NCBI RefSeq assembly: GCF_026624755.1
Contig: NZ_JAPMXC010000001.1
Coordinates: forward strand, 434,001-498,000
Reading direction: 5' to 3'
DNA from: Robbsia betulipollinis
GTDB taxonomy: Bacteria > Pseudomonadota > Gammaproteobacteria > Burkholderiales > Burkholderiaceae
Length of the DNA: 64,000 nucleotides
Shown here: positions 38,045-46,378 of the stretch, piece after piece
Layout: every line of letters starts with the position of its first letter
How positions within the stretch are numbered: the first letter of the stretch is position 1
Translations under genes and position numbers: made by a program
The notes under the pieces: generated by a model
What the model was told of the DNA's origin: nothing
Database searches by the model: none
The model's input: only the letters and a program-made list of their open reading frames with translations

Positions 38045-39640
38045 ATGAAAAACGGCTTTCGCCAATCGATGGCCTGGCTGCATACCTGGGTCGGCCTGGT
38101 GGTCGGCTGGATGCTCTTCGCGATCTTCGTGATGGGCTCGGCCAGCTATTATCGCGCGCCGATCACCGAGTGGATGCAGCCCGAGAGACTGCTCGCCGCG
38201 CAAGCGGCGCCGTCGCCGGGCGCCGTCGATGCCGACACCCAGACGCGGCTCGCGCAACGCGCGGTCCTGCAATTGCAGCGGGTCGGGCCGACCGCGTCGC
38301 GCTGGCTGGTGGATTTCCCGGACAGCCGCGGCAACGCCGGACGCATCGGCTGGGAGCACGACGGCACGTTCAGCACCGCGCCGCTGGAGACGCGCGAGGG
38401 CGTGGCGGCGGCCGGTGCGAACGCCCCCCGCGCCACCGCCGGGGGCCAGTTCTTCTATGAATTCCACTTCCAGTTGCACTACCTGCCGTGGTACATCGGC
38501 CGCTGGATCGTCGGCTTCTGCGCGATGTGCATGCTGGTCGCGCTGATCAGCGGCATCGTCACGCACCGTCGCATCTTCACCGATTTGTTCACGTTCCGGC
38601 CCGGCAAGGGGCAGCGGTCCTGGCTCGACGCGCACAATGTCGCGGCGGTGCTCGCGCTGCCCTATCACCTGATGATCACCTATACCGGGCTCACCACGAT
38701 CATGCTGATGCTGATGCCCTGGGGCATGCATGCGCGCTATCCGGGCCCCGAGGGGCAGACGCGCTTCATCGCCGATGCCTACGATTTTCAGGCGACGCGC
38801 GCGCCGGCGGGCATTCCCGCACACCTGACGGCGATCGCGCCGCTGGCCCGGGCGGCGATCGACGAATTCGACGGCTCGTCGCTGCGGCAGATCTGGATCG
38901 ACCGGCCGAACGACGCCGCGGCACGCATGAAGTTCATGCGCGGCGCCGACGACCGCCTGTCGAACGCCACGCAAAGCCTCACCTTCGACGGCATCACCGG
39001 CACACGCCTGTCGCGCGTGGGCCCGCATGGCGCGGCCAGCATGACGGCCGGCGTGATGTCCGGCATCCACCAGGGGGAGTTCGCGCACCCCGCGCTGCGC
39101 GCGTGCTTTTTCCTCTCCGGGCTCGCCGGTGCGGCGATGGTGGCGACCGGGCTCCTGATGTGGGCGGTCAAATACCGGCAGAAGCAGACCAGGACGGGAC
39201 GCGTGCGGTTCGGCACCCATCTGGTCGAACACCTGAACATCGCGACGATCGCCGGTCTGCCGATCGCGATCGCCGTCTATTTCTGGGCGAACCGCCTGCT
39301 GCCGGCCGGACTGTCGACGCGCGCCGACTGGGAAGTGCGTGCGTTCTTCCTTGCCTGGCTGCTGGCGGCGCTGCATCCGCTGCTGCCGTCGCGTCGCGTG
39401 CGACACCGCGCGTGGATCGAGCAGTGGTGCGCCGGGGCGCTGCTGTTCGGGGTGCTGCCGCTGCTCGATCGTCTGAGCATCGGCGCCTGGGTGATGCCGT
39501 GGTTCGATGCCGTCTGTCTGGCGCTGGCGCTGCCGTGCGCGCTGATCGCGCGCCGTCTGCGCCGCCCGCCGGCTGGCCGGCCGACGCGGCGCTACAAGGG
39601 TCCCGCGGATCCCGCGGATCTCGCGGATCCCGCGCGATGA
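38045..39640 (+). CDS. PepSY-domain iron-regulated membrane protein (PiuB-like)
   Basis: 531 residues. The N-terminal MAWLHTWVGLVVGWMLFAIFVMG, the second membrane segment with HRRIFTDLFTFRPGKGQRSW, then HNVAAVLALPYHLMITYTGL and WAVKYRQKQ belong to the PepSY-associated membrane family, in which some members reduce or release iron from siderophores after uptake. Histidines in the membrane segments (HTW, HNV, YHL) are typical and may bind haem. Four further hydrophobic helices end the protein. It lies between the DUF3649 and DUF3325 genes, overlapping the latter as ATGA, behind a Fur-type promoter. No TonB receptor gene is adjacent. Confidence 0.85.
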   Translation: MKNGFRQSMAWLHTWVGLVVGWMLFAIFVMGSASYYRAPITEWMQPERLLAAQAAPSPGAVDADTQTRLAQRAVLQLQRVGPTASRWLVDFPDSRGNAGRIGWEHDGTFSTAPLETREGVAAAGANAPRATAGGQFFYEFHFQLHYLPWYIGRWIVGFCAMCMLVALISGIVTHRRIFTDLFTFRPGKGQRSWLDAHNVAAVLALPYHLMITYTGLTTIMLMLMPWGMHARYPGPEGQTRFIADAYDFQATRAPAGIPAHLTAIAPLARAAIDEFDGSSLRQIWIDRPNDAAARMKFMRGADDRLSNATQSLTFDGITGTRLSRVGPHGAASMTAGVMSGIHQGEFAHPALRACFFLSGLAGAAMVATGLLMWAVKYRQKQTRTGRVRFGTHLVEHLNIATIAGLPIAIAVYFWANRLLPAGLSTRADWEVRAFFLAWLLAALHPLLPSRRVRHRAWIEQWCAGALLFGVLPLLDRLSIGAWVMPWFDAVCLALALPCALIARRLRRPPAGRPTRRYKGPADPADLADPAR

Positions 39641-39996
39641 GCGATGCCATCCTGGCGACGCCTGCACTGTTGTTCGCCTATGCCGGGTGCGCAGGCTACG
39701 GGCTGGCGATGGAACGCCACCGCGACCACGCGTTCGCCCGGCCGCCGGGCGCGCGCGGCGTCACGGCGCTGCGCGCGCTGGGCACGCTGTGTCTCGTCCT
39801 GTCGGCCGCCGCCTGCATCCACGCCTGGGGCGGACCGATCGGCTGCGTGGCCTGGTTCGCCGTCGTCACCGCCGCGGCCATCGCCTTCACCGGGCTGCTG
39901 CGCTACCATACCGTCCTGGCGCGCCGTCTCACGTGGCTGACGCCCGCCGTCGCGCTGGCGGTGTTCGGTGCCACGCAATGGCTGAACGGCGCCTAG
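39637..39996 (+). CDS. Small inner-membrane protein, DUF3325 type
   Basis: 119 residues with four hydrophobic segments and the early YAGCAGYGLAMERHRDH motif; polar turns separate them (RPPGARG, YHTVLARRL). DUF3325 proteins close iron-uptake operons beside PepSY proteins. The ATG overlaps the preceding stop as ATGA. The short repeat CGCGGATCC just before the start encodes the end of the PepSY protein (DPADLADPAR). Confidence 0.75.
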   Translation: MSDAILATPALLFAYAGCAGYGLAMERHRDHAFARPPGARGVTALRALGTLCLVLSAAACIHAWGGPIGCVAWFAVVTAAAIAFTGLLRYHTVLARRLTWLTPAVALAVFGATQWLNGA

Positions 39997-40106
39997 CAAG
40001 GCCAATTCCCGCGCGGAACATGGCGCCCCGAACATCCGCGCCACCCGTTCAATTCGAAACGTCCCGCGCGCCCGGCGTGCAGGAAGACGTCTCCTGGAGA
40101 CCTACG

Positions 40107-41573
40107 ATGGGTTCGTCCCGACCCGCATCCCGCGCGTTCGCCGCCATGTCGCCCGTGGCGCCCGGATTGCCTCCGGGGGCCACGACAGACGCCACGACGC
40201 ATGCCACCGCGAGCGAGCTGTCCGCCCGCCTCGACCGCCTGCCCGCAACCCGCAGCATCTGGAAACTCGTCGTGCTGCTCAGTCTCGGGTTTTTCTTCGA
40301 GATGTACGATCTGTTGTTCACCGGCTACGTGGCCCCGGGCCTGGTGCGCAGCGGCCTGCTGACCGCGAGCACGCCGGGGCTGTTCGGCACCACCGGCGTC
40401 GCCGGATTCATCGCCGCGCTGTTCGCCGGGCTGTTCGTCGGCACGATCGCCTGCGGCTTTCTGGCGGATCGTTTCGGTCGACGCAGCATCTTCACCGGGT
40501 CGCTGCTCTGGTACACGGTGGCGAACGTCATCATGGCCTTCCAGGACACCGCGACCGGACTCAACATCTGGCGCTTCATCGCAGGCATCGGTATCGGCGT
40601 CGAGCTGGTCACGATCGGCACGTATATCGCCGAACTCGTGCCCAAGCAGATTCGCGGCCGGGCATTCGCGTGCGAGCAGGCGATCGGTTTCGTCGCGGTG
40701 CCGGTCGCGGCCTTCCTCGCCTATCTGCTGGTGCCGCGGCATTTCTGGGGCCTCGACGGCTGGCGCTGGGTGGTGCTGATCGGCGCGCACGGCGCGCTGT
40801 TCGTCTGGTGGATCCGCCGCCATCTTCCGGAAAGTCCCCGCTGGCTTGCACAGCGAGGCCGGCTTGCCGAGGCCGAGGCGATCGTCGCCGCGCTCGAACG
40901 CCGCGTGGCCGCGGAGCACGGCGGGCCGCTGCCGCCGCCGCTGCCGCCCGAGCCGGTGGCCGCGCGCGCGCGCTTTCGCGACATGTGGCTGCCGCCGTAC
41001 CGTCGCCGCACGATCATGCTGGTGATCTTCAATGTCTTCCAGACGATCGGGTATTTCGGCTTTGCGAACTGGGTACCCACCCTGCTGATCAAGCAGGGCA
41101 TCACCATCACCACCAGCCTGATGTATTCCAGCGTGATCGCGATCGCTGCGCCCCTGGGTCCGATCATCGGTCTGTTCATCGCGGACCGTTTCGAGCGCAA
41201 GACGATGATCATCGCGATGGCGGGCACCAGCATGGTCTGCGGCCTGCTGTTCAGTCAGGTGACGTCCAGCGTGCTGCTGATCCTCATGGGCGTAGGGATC
41301 ACGCTGGCGAACAATGTCATGTCGTTCAACTTCCACGCGTATCAGTCGGAGCTGTACCCCACCTCGATCCGCGCGCAGGCGGTCGGCTTCGTCTACTCGT
41401 GGAGCCGTTTTTCCGCGATCTTCACGGCCTTCGCCATCGCTTCCGTCCTGGGCCATTTCGGCGTCGGCGGGGTATTTCTGTTCATCGCGGGCGCGATGCT
41501 CATCGTCATGCTCGTGATCGGACTGCTGGGGCCACGGACCCGGAACGTGGCGCTTGAAAAAATTTCCCACTGA
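40107..41573 (+). CDS. MFS metabolite:H+ symporter
   Basis: 488 residues, twelve predicted membrane helices. The cytoplasmic A motif is visible (GFLADRFGRRSIF), as are GVELVTIGTYIAELVP and ESPRWLAQRG, typical of the sugar/organic-acid:proton symporter branch. GGAGA precedes the ATG. It shares blocks such as PYRRRTIML and WVPTLL with the MFS gene at 62095-63573, so the two are paralogues. The substrate is not readable. Its last 68 bases overlap the end of the response-regulator gene on the other strand. Confidence 0.88.
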   Translation: MGSSRPASRAFAAMSPVAPGLPPGATTDATTHATASELSARLDRLPATRSIWKLVVLLSLGFFFEMYDLLFTGYVAPGLVRSGLLTASTPGLFGTTGVAGFIAALFAGLFVGTIACGFLADRFGRRSIFTGSLLWYTVANVIMAFQDTATGLNIWRFIAGIGIGVELVTIGTYIAELVPKQIRGRAFACEQAIGFVAVPVAAFLAYLLVPRHFWGLDGWRWVVLIGAHGALFVWWIRRHLPESPRWLAQRGRLAEAEAIVAALERRVAAEHGGPLPPPLPPEPVAARARFRDMWLPPYRRRTIMLVIFNVFQTIGYFGFANWVPTLLIKQGITITTSLMYSSVIAIAAPLGPIIGLFIADRFERKTMIIAMAGTSMVCGLLFSQVTSSVLLILMGVGITLANNVMSFNFHAYQSELYPTSIRAQAVGFVYSWSRFSAIFTAFAIASVLGHFGVGGVFLFIAGAMLIVMLVIGLLGPRTRNVALEKISH

Positions 41574-42372
41574 CTTCGACGCGGCTCGCCGGGGCGGACG
41601 CGGCACGACGCGCGTCCGACGCGACCGCGCGTGCCCGGCCGCCGTTACCGACCGGTGCGCCCGCGGAATCGCCGCCCCGGGGATTGAAGACATACCCGTG
41701 ACCCCGTACCGTCTGGATGAAGCGCGGCTGGCCCGGGTCGGTCTCGATCACGCGTCGCAGCCGGCAGACCAGCACGTCGAGCGAACGCTCGCAGGCGCCC
41801 GATCCGCGGCCCTGCAGCAGCGTGATCAGGCTGGCGCGCGACAGGACCTTCATCGGGTGCTCGACGAACAGTTGCAGCAAGGCGAAGGCGCTGCCCTGGA
41901 GACTCACGAACGTGCCGTTGCGCAGCAGGGCGCGGCGCGCGATGTCCAGCCGGAAATCGCCGAACACGCTCGCGTCGGCCGTGGCGCCGGTCGCCGGCGC
42001 GGTGCGCGGCCGGTGGCGCATGACATTGCGGATGCGCGACAACAGCTCGCGGGGATTGCACGGCATATCGAGATAATCGTCCGCGCCCAGTTCCAGGCAG
42101 ATGATCTTCTCGATGGCGTCGACGCGTTCGCCCAGCATGATGACCGAGGTATCGCAACCGGCCTGGCGCAGCGCTTCGAGCAGACCGACGCTGGTGGCAC
42201 CGGGCAGATTGTCGCAAAGCAGGATCAGGGCCGGCGCATCCAGCGCGACGCGCCGCATGAGTTGCGCCGGGTCGTTCGACAGCAGGACATCGACGCCGTG
42301 ACCGCCCAGGAAGGCGACCAGATCGGTGCTCCATTCACGCGTGGGGCCGACCAGCAAGATTTGCAGATTCAT
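41506..42372 (-). CDS. OmpR-type regulator with a degenerate (pseudo-) receiver
   Basis: 288 residues. The C-terminal winged helix is normal (LQGSAFALLQLFVEHP, SRASLITLLQG, SLDVLVCRLRRVIE, IQTVRGHGYVFNPRGG). The receiver keeps the fold (GADDYL, PRELLSRIRNVM) but lost its chemistry: the acidic pair is GP (LLVGPTREW), the phosphoacceptor site is Cys53 (LLCDNLPG), the switch threonine is Gly (IMLGERVD) and the lysine is Met (DYLDMPCNP). It should act without phosphorylation. A Ser/Ala/Arg-rich tail of about 45 residues follows the DNA-binding domain. The gene overlaps the end of the MFS gene and lies 44 bases after a small same-strand frame. No partner kinase is adjacent. Confidence 0.88.
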   Translation of the reverse strand: MNLQILLVGPTREWSTDLVAFLGGHGVDVLLSNDPAQLMRRVALDAPALILLCDNLPGATSVGLLEALRQAGCDTSVIMLGERVDAIEKIICLELGADDYLDMPCNPRELLSRIRNVMRHRPRTAPATGATADASVFGDFRLDIARRALLRNGTFVSLQGSAFALLQLFVEHPMKVLSRASLITLLQGRGSGACERSLDVLVCRLRRVIETDPGQPRFIQTVRGHGYVFNPRGGDSAGAPVGNGGRARAVASDARRAASAPASRVEVSGKFFQAPRSGSVAPAVRSRA

Positions 42373-42416
42373 CCGGTTCTCCAGTAAGGCGGCGCGGGGG
42401 ACCCGCGCGGCCGGAA

Positions 42417-42662
42417 TCAATACCCCAGCAGCACGTGACCACGCGACGGCGCGAGGCCGTCGTTGGCGACATAGCGCAGCCCGGCGCGGTGGCCGCGCAG
42501 TTGCTGCTCGATCTGGGCCGGCGTGGCGCTGCCCGGTACCGCCAGCCGGGTGCTCCCGCCTTCGGGGTGGGTCCACTCGATGATGCGGCAGCACTCACCC
42601 CACAACTGCATCAGGGGCTCCGACACCTGGCAGCTGCGCAGGGGAATCGGCTCTGGCGACAT
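42417..42662 (-). CDS. Small hypothetical protein upstream of the pseudo-receiver regulator
   Basis: 81 residues from the ATG at 42662: MSPEPIPLRSCQVSEPLMQL, then WGECCRIIEWTHPEGG and a C-terminal part with RYVANDGLAPSRGH. No membrane helix, signal or known motif is seen. It is on the same strand as the atypical OmpR regulator, 44 bases before it, so the two may be one transcript. The composition is protein-like, but no homologue is recognised and a chance frame cannot be excluded. Confidence 0.45.
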   Translation of the reverse strand: MSPEPIPLRSCQVSEPLMQLWGECCRIIEWTHPEGGSTRLAVPGSATPAQIEQQLRGHRAGLRYVANDGLAPSRGHVLLGY

Positions 42663-42889
42663 GGATCCCCGCGCCTGTTGGCGGGAGGTGCGGCGAGGAG
42701 CGGACGGGGCGCTTGGCATGCGGGTTTTCCAGAAAGCGGCGACGCGGAACGTACGGGCGGCGCCATGACGGGATACGACACTTGCATGGTAATCAGGCAA
42801 TACGCAGCGACGATGGAGAAAAGATGGAGAACCCGTGGAGATTCGCCGTAAACATCGGCAAGCCTCCCGCGCTCCATTAAACTGCCGAC

Positions 42890-44758
42890 ATGGACAGCCA
42901 TGCCTCCGATCTTCGCGAACACCGCGCCCCGTCCGTCTCTCCCACCGCGGCGGGCGGCGGCCGGCGCATCGGTGCCGCGTTGCTGAAACGGCGGTATCGG
43001 CGACCTCGGGCGAAGGTGCGCTTCAGCATCACGATGAAGATGTTCCTCGCCGTTCTGGTCGCCTGTCTCGTCATCTCCCTGACCATGGGCTACGCGATTC
43101 GCGTCAGTTTCGAGAACGGCTTCCTGCGCTACGTGCGGGCCCGCGACGCGGGCCGGGTTCAGGCCGTGAGCGCACGCGCGCAACTGGCGTACGCGGCACA
43201 TGGCGGCAACTGGGATTTCCTGCGCGGTCACCCGGACGCGTGGATCGCCCTGCTCGATGCCGCGCAGGACGACCTGCGCCGCCAGGACGCCGCCGAGGCC
43301 GAGGTGAGCAAGCACGCGAGCTGGCGCGACTTCCCCGGTAGCGGCACCGTGCATCATCTGCTCGACGGCCTGGCCGGCGAACCGCAGCACGGTCCGCATT
43401 GGAGCATGCGGATGCCGCGGCCGAATGCGAACGCGACGGGCCTGCCGTCCGATCTCGTCGTCGAGCCGCCGCGCGATCCGGCCGCCGCCGTCGCACAGCT
43501 CGCCACCACGGCGTCGTCCGCCGCATCGCAGCCCCTGACGGCACCCCTGTGGGACGGCGGCCTGCCGCCTTTCGCCCCGCCGGGAAACGCGGGCACGCCC
43601 CCGGGCACATCGATGGGGCCGATGGGTCCGCCGCGTCACGAAGGCTTGCGTCCCCCGGCCACGCTGCTCGACAGCGACAAGGTACTGGTGGCCAGCAACG
43701 TGGACGGTTCCCTCATGAACGGCGGCCTGGAACCCATCGTCTATCAGGGCCGTACCATCGGCTGGCTGTCCGCCGGCGGCCCGAACATGCTCTCCGACGC
43801 GGCGGACATCGCCTTTCAGGAGCAGCAGATGCGGGCCGCCCTGCAGATCGCGGGCGTGTCGGTGGTGCTCGCGGCGCTGGTCGCGCTCCTGCTCGCACGC
43901 GTCATCCTGGCGCCCGTGAAGCGCCTGATGGCCGCCACGCACCGGCTCGCCAGCGGCGACTTCACCGCCCGCGTGCCGGCGGGGCGACGCGACGAGCTGG
44001 ACCGGCTCGCGGGCGATTTCAACGTGCTGGCCGACTCGTTGCAGACCACGCAGCGTTCGCGGCGCGACTTCATCGCCGACATCTCGCACGAACTGCGCAC
44101 GCCGCTGGCCGTGCTGCGCAGCGAACTCGAGGCCATCGAGGATGGCGTCCATGCGTTCGACCGGGAGTCGCTGACGTCCCTGCAAACGGAAGTCACCCTG
44201 CTGAACACCATCATCGAGGACCTGTACGAACTCTCCCTGAGCGATGTCGGCGCACTGCGCTATCACAAGGAGCCAGTGGATATCGGCGCGCTCACGGCCG
44301 CGGCGGTGGACGGCTTCCGCGAACCCTACAAGGCGAAGCAGCTCACGCTGCGCCTGACGCTGCCCGAGCCGGACGGTCCGTCCAGCGCGGCGCGACCCTT
44401 CGAGGTCGATCCCGGCCGCTTCATGCAACTGCTCAAGAACCTGCTGCAGAACTCGCTGCGCTACACCGACGCGGGCGGGGAAGTGCACGTGCTCATCTCC
44501 GTCGCCGACGATGGCTGGCGCCTGGACGTGCACGACTCCGAACCCGGCGTCCCGGCCGCCGCGCTGCCGCGCCTGTTCGACCGCCTGTATCGGGTGGATG
44601 CGTCCCGCAGCCGACAAAGCGGCGGCGCCGGCCTGGGGCTGGCGCTGTGCCGGGCGATCGTCGCCGCGCATGGCGGGGCGATCGATGCGTCGCCGTCCCC
44701 GCTGGGCGGCGTGCGGATCGTCGCGCATTTCCCGGTCGAATCCGCCGAGCCCCACTAG
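42890..44758 (+). CDS. baeS: Sensor histidine kinase, BaeS-like
   Basis: 622 residues. TM1 (about 48-70), a periplasmic region (71-315) with a Pro/Gly/Met-rich insert near 215-250, TM2 (about 318-340), HAMP (341-395; RVILAPVKRLMAATHRLASG), phosphoacceptor helix with His in FIADISHELRTPLAVL, N box (LLKNLLQNSLRYTDAGG), DSEPGV and GGAGLGLALCRAI. E. coli BaeS senses envelope stress and toxic compounds and controls efflux pumps; the periplasmic part here is different, so the signal may be too. It is followed six bases later by its response regulator. Confidence 0.85.
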   Translation: MDSHASDLREHRAPSVSPTAAGGGRRIGAALLKRRYRRPRAKVRFSITMKMFLAVLVACLVISLTMGYAIRVSFENGFLRYVRARDAGRVQAVSARAQLAYAAHGGNWDFLRGHPDAWIALLDAAQDDLRRQDAAEAEVSKHASWRDFPGSGTVHHLLDGLAGEPQHGPHWSMRMPRPNANATGLPSDLVVEPPRDPAAAVAQLATTASSAASQPLTAPLWDGGLPPFAPPGNAGTPPGTSMGPMGPPRHEGLRPPATLLDSDKVLVASNVDGSLMNGGLEPIVYQGRTIGWLSAGGPNMLSDAADIAFQEQQMRAALQIAGVSVVLAALVALLLARVILAPVKRLMAATHRLASGDFTARVPAGRRDELDRLAGDFNVLADSLQTTQRSRRDFIADISHELRTPLAVLRSELEAIEDGVHAFDRESLTSLQTEVTLLNTIIEDLYELSLSDVGALRYHKEPVDIGALTAAAVDGFREPYKAKQLTLRLTLPEPDGPSSAARPFEVDPGRFMQLLKNLLQNSLRYTDAGGEVHVLISVADDGWRLDVHDSEPGVPAAALPRLFDRLYRVDASRSRQSGGAGLGLALCRAIVAAHGGAIDASPSPLGGVRIVAHFPVESAEPH

Positions 44759-44764
44759 AACGCC

Positions 44765-45493
44765 ATGAACACCCCCCCGCACATCCTGATCGTCGAGGAC
44801 GAACCCAAACTGGCCGTGGTGCTCGCCGACTACCTTCACGTCGACGGTTTCGCGACCACATCGCTCGCCGACGGCCAGGACGTCATTCCGCACATCCGCC
44901 GCCAGCCGCCAGACCTGATGCTGCTCGATCTGATGCTCCCCGGGCGCAGCGGCATCGACATCTGCCGGGAGCTGCGGCAATTTTCCACGCTGCCGGTCAT
45001 CATCCTGACCGCCCGCGTCGACGAGATCGACCGCCTGCTGGGTCTGGAACTGGGCGCCGACGACTACGTGTGCAAGCCCTTCAGCCCTCGCGAGGTCGTC
45101 GCCCGCGTCAAGGCGATCCTGCGTCGCATGGCCAGCGCCCCCGCGCGCGCGCCGTCGCCCGCGGCCGCGGCCACGGCCAGCGTCGCGGTCGCGCCGCAGC
45201 AGGGCGCCCCCGGACTGTGGCTCGACGAAGCGGCGTACAGCGCCCGGCTCGACGGCGTCGCGCTCAAACTCACGCCGGTCGAGCTGCGCCTGCTGGCGCT
45301 GCTCGCGAAATCGCCCGGACGCATCTTCCAGCGCGAATATCTGCTCGGCCATCTGTACGACGACCACCGCGTCGTCACCGACCGCACCATCGACAGCCAT
45401 GTGAAAAACCTGCGCCGCAAGCTCCAGGCGCTGCGGCCCGGCAGCGATCCGATCGCGTCGGTCTATGGCGTGGGCTATCGTCTCGACCTGTAA
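44765..45493 (+). CDS. baeR: OmpR-type response regulator, BaeR-like
   Basis: 242 residues. A normal receiver: acidic pair (LIVEDEPK), phosphoacceptor D55 (LMLLDLMLPGRSG), threonine (IILTARVDE), lysine (YVCKPFSP). After an Ala/Pro-rich linker comes a winged-helix DNA-binding domain (LTPVELRLLALLAKSPGRIF, TDRTIDSHVKNLRRKL, VYGVGYRLDL). It is the partner of the preceding kinase. Targets are probably efflux or envelope genes elsewhere, since none are adjacent. Confidence 0.88.
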   Translation: MNTPPHILIVEDEPKLAVVLADYLHVDGFATTSLADGQDVIPHIRRQPPDLMLLDLMLPGRSGIDICRELRQFSTLPVIILTARVDEIDRLLGLELGADDYVCKPFSPREVVARVKAILRRMASAPARAPSPAAAATASVAVAPQQGAPGLWLDEAAYSARLDGVALKLTPVELRLLALLAKSPGRIFQREYLLGHLYDDHRVVTDRTIDSHVKNLRRKLQALRPGSDPIASVYGVGYRLDL

Positions 45494-45571
45494 ACCGGCA
45501 TACCTTCCATCGACACCGCCGTCTCATCCGGCGGGGAACGGGCCGGCGGATTCGGCGAGGGTCACAGTACA

Positions 45572-46330
45572 ATGGTGCATCGACCACCTTCCTGTCACGA
45601 CATGCGTTCCGGCGCCGAGAAAGCCCGCACTTCCCCTGCCGACGATGGGCGACCCATCGGGCAACCCACCGGTTCACGCGCCACGCCGGCCCGCCGACAC
45701 GACCCCGAACAGACCCGACGCGACATCCTCGACGTGGCCACCCAGGAGTTCGCGCGGCTGGGACTGGCGGGCGCCCGCGTCGACGCGATCGCCGCGCGCA
45801 CGCTGACCACGAAGCGGATGATCTACTATTACTTCGAGAGCAAGGAAAAGCTCTACGAGGCCGTGCTCGAAAAGGTCTACGGCGGCATTCGCGACGTCGA
45901 GCGGCAAATGGGCCTGACCGAGCAGGAACCCGTGCCCGCGATGCGCGCGCTGGTCGAGACGACGTTCGACTACCACGACCGGCATCCCGATTTCATTCGC
46001 CTGGTGACGATGGAAAACCTGCACGCCGGCCAGCATCTGAAGCGTTCGCCGACGTTTCGCGGCAAGAACGTGGCGATCATCCGCATGATCGATGCGATTT
46101 TGCAGCGCGGCAGCGCGGCGGGCGTTTTTCGCGAAGGGCTGGACGCCATCGATCTGCACATGCTGATCAGCAGCTTCTGCTTTCACCGCATCGCGAACCG
46201 CCATACGTTCGGCACCGTCGCCGGGCGCGACCCGCTCAGCCCCCGCCATCGCATGCATCAGCGGGCAATGCTGGTCGAGACGGTGATGCGGTACGTGTGC
46301 GTGGACGCGGCGGGTCGAACGGACCGGTGA
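45572..46330 (+). CDS. TetR/AcrR-family regulator
   Basis: 252 residues. After about 45 basic, low-complexity residues comes a TetR helix-turn-helix (TRRDILDVATQEFARLGLAG, then TTKRMIYYYFESKEKLYEAV) and an all-helical ligand domain with a TetR_C-like region (FIRLVTMENLHAGQHLKRSP, IDLHMLISSFCFHRIANR). The second half resembles regulators of the RutR/nicotinate type, but that is only a guess. The true start may be 45602. It is downstream of the BaeR-like gene (78 bases) and convergent with the GntR gene (48 bases). Confidence 0.85.
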   Translation: MVHRPPSCHDMRSGAEKARTSPADDGRPIGQPTGSRATPARRHDPEQTRRDILDVATQEFARLGLAGARVDAIAARTLTTKRMIYYYFESKEKLYEAVLEKVYGGIRDVERQMGLTEQEPVPAMRALVETTFDYHDRHPDFIRLVTMENLHAGQHLKRSPTFRGKNVAIIRMIDAILQRGSAAGVFREGLDAIDLHMLISSFCFHRIANRHTFGTVAGRDPLSPRHRMHQRAMLVETVMRYVCVDAAGRTDR

Positions 46331-46378
46331 CGGACCCTTGCCGGGCGAGTTCCGGGTGACCGGTCTGCACGGGGTTCG

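Noticed and set aside
36239-39667. Open frame of over 1100 codons on the minus strand opposite dctD and the PepSY gene
   Set aside because: Composition is that of an antisense shadow, and both genes on the plus strand have clear domains.
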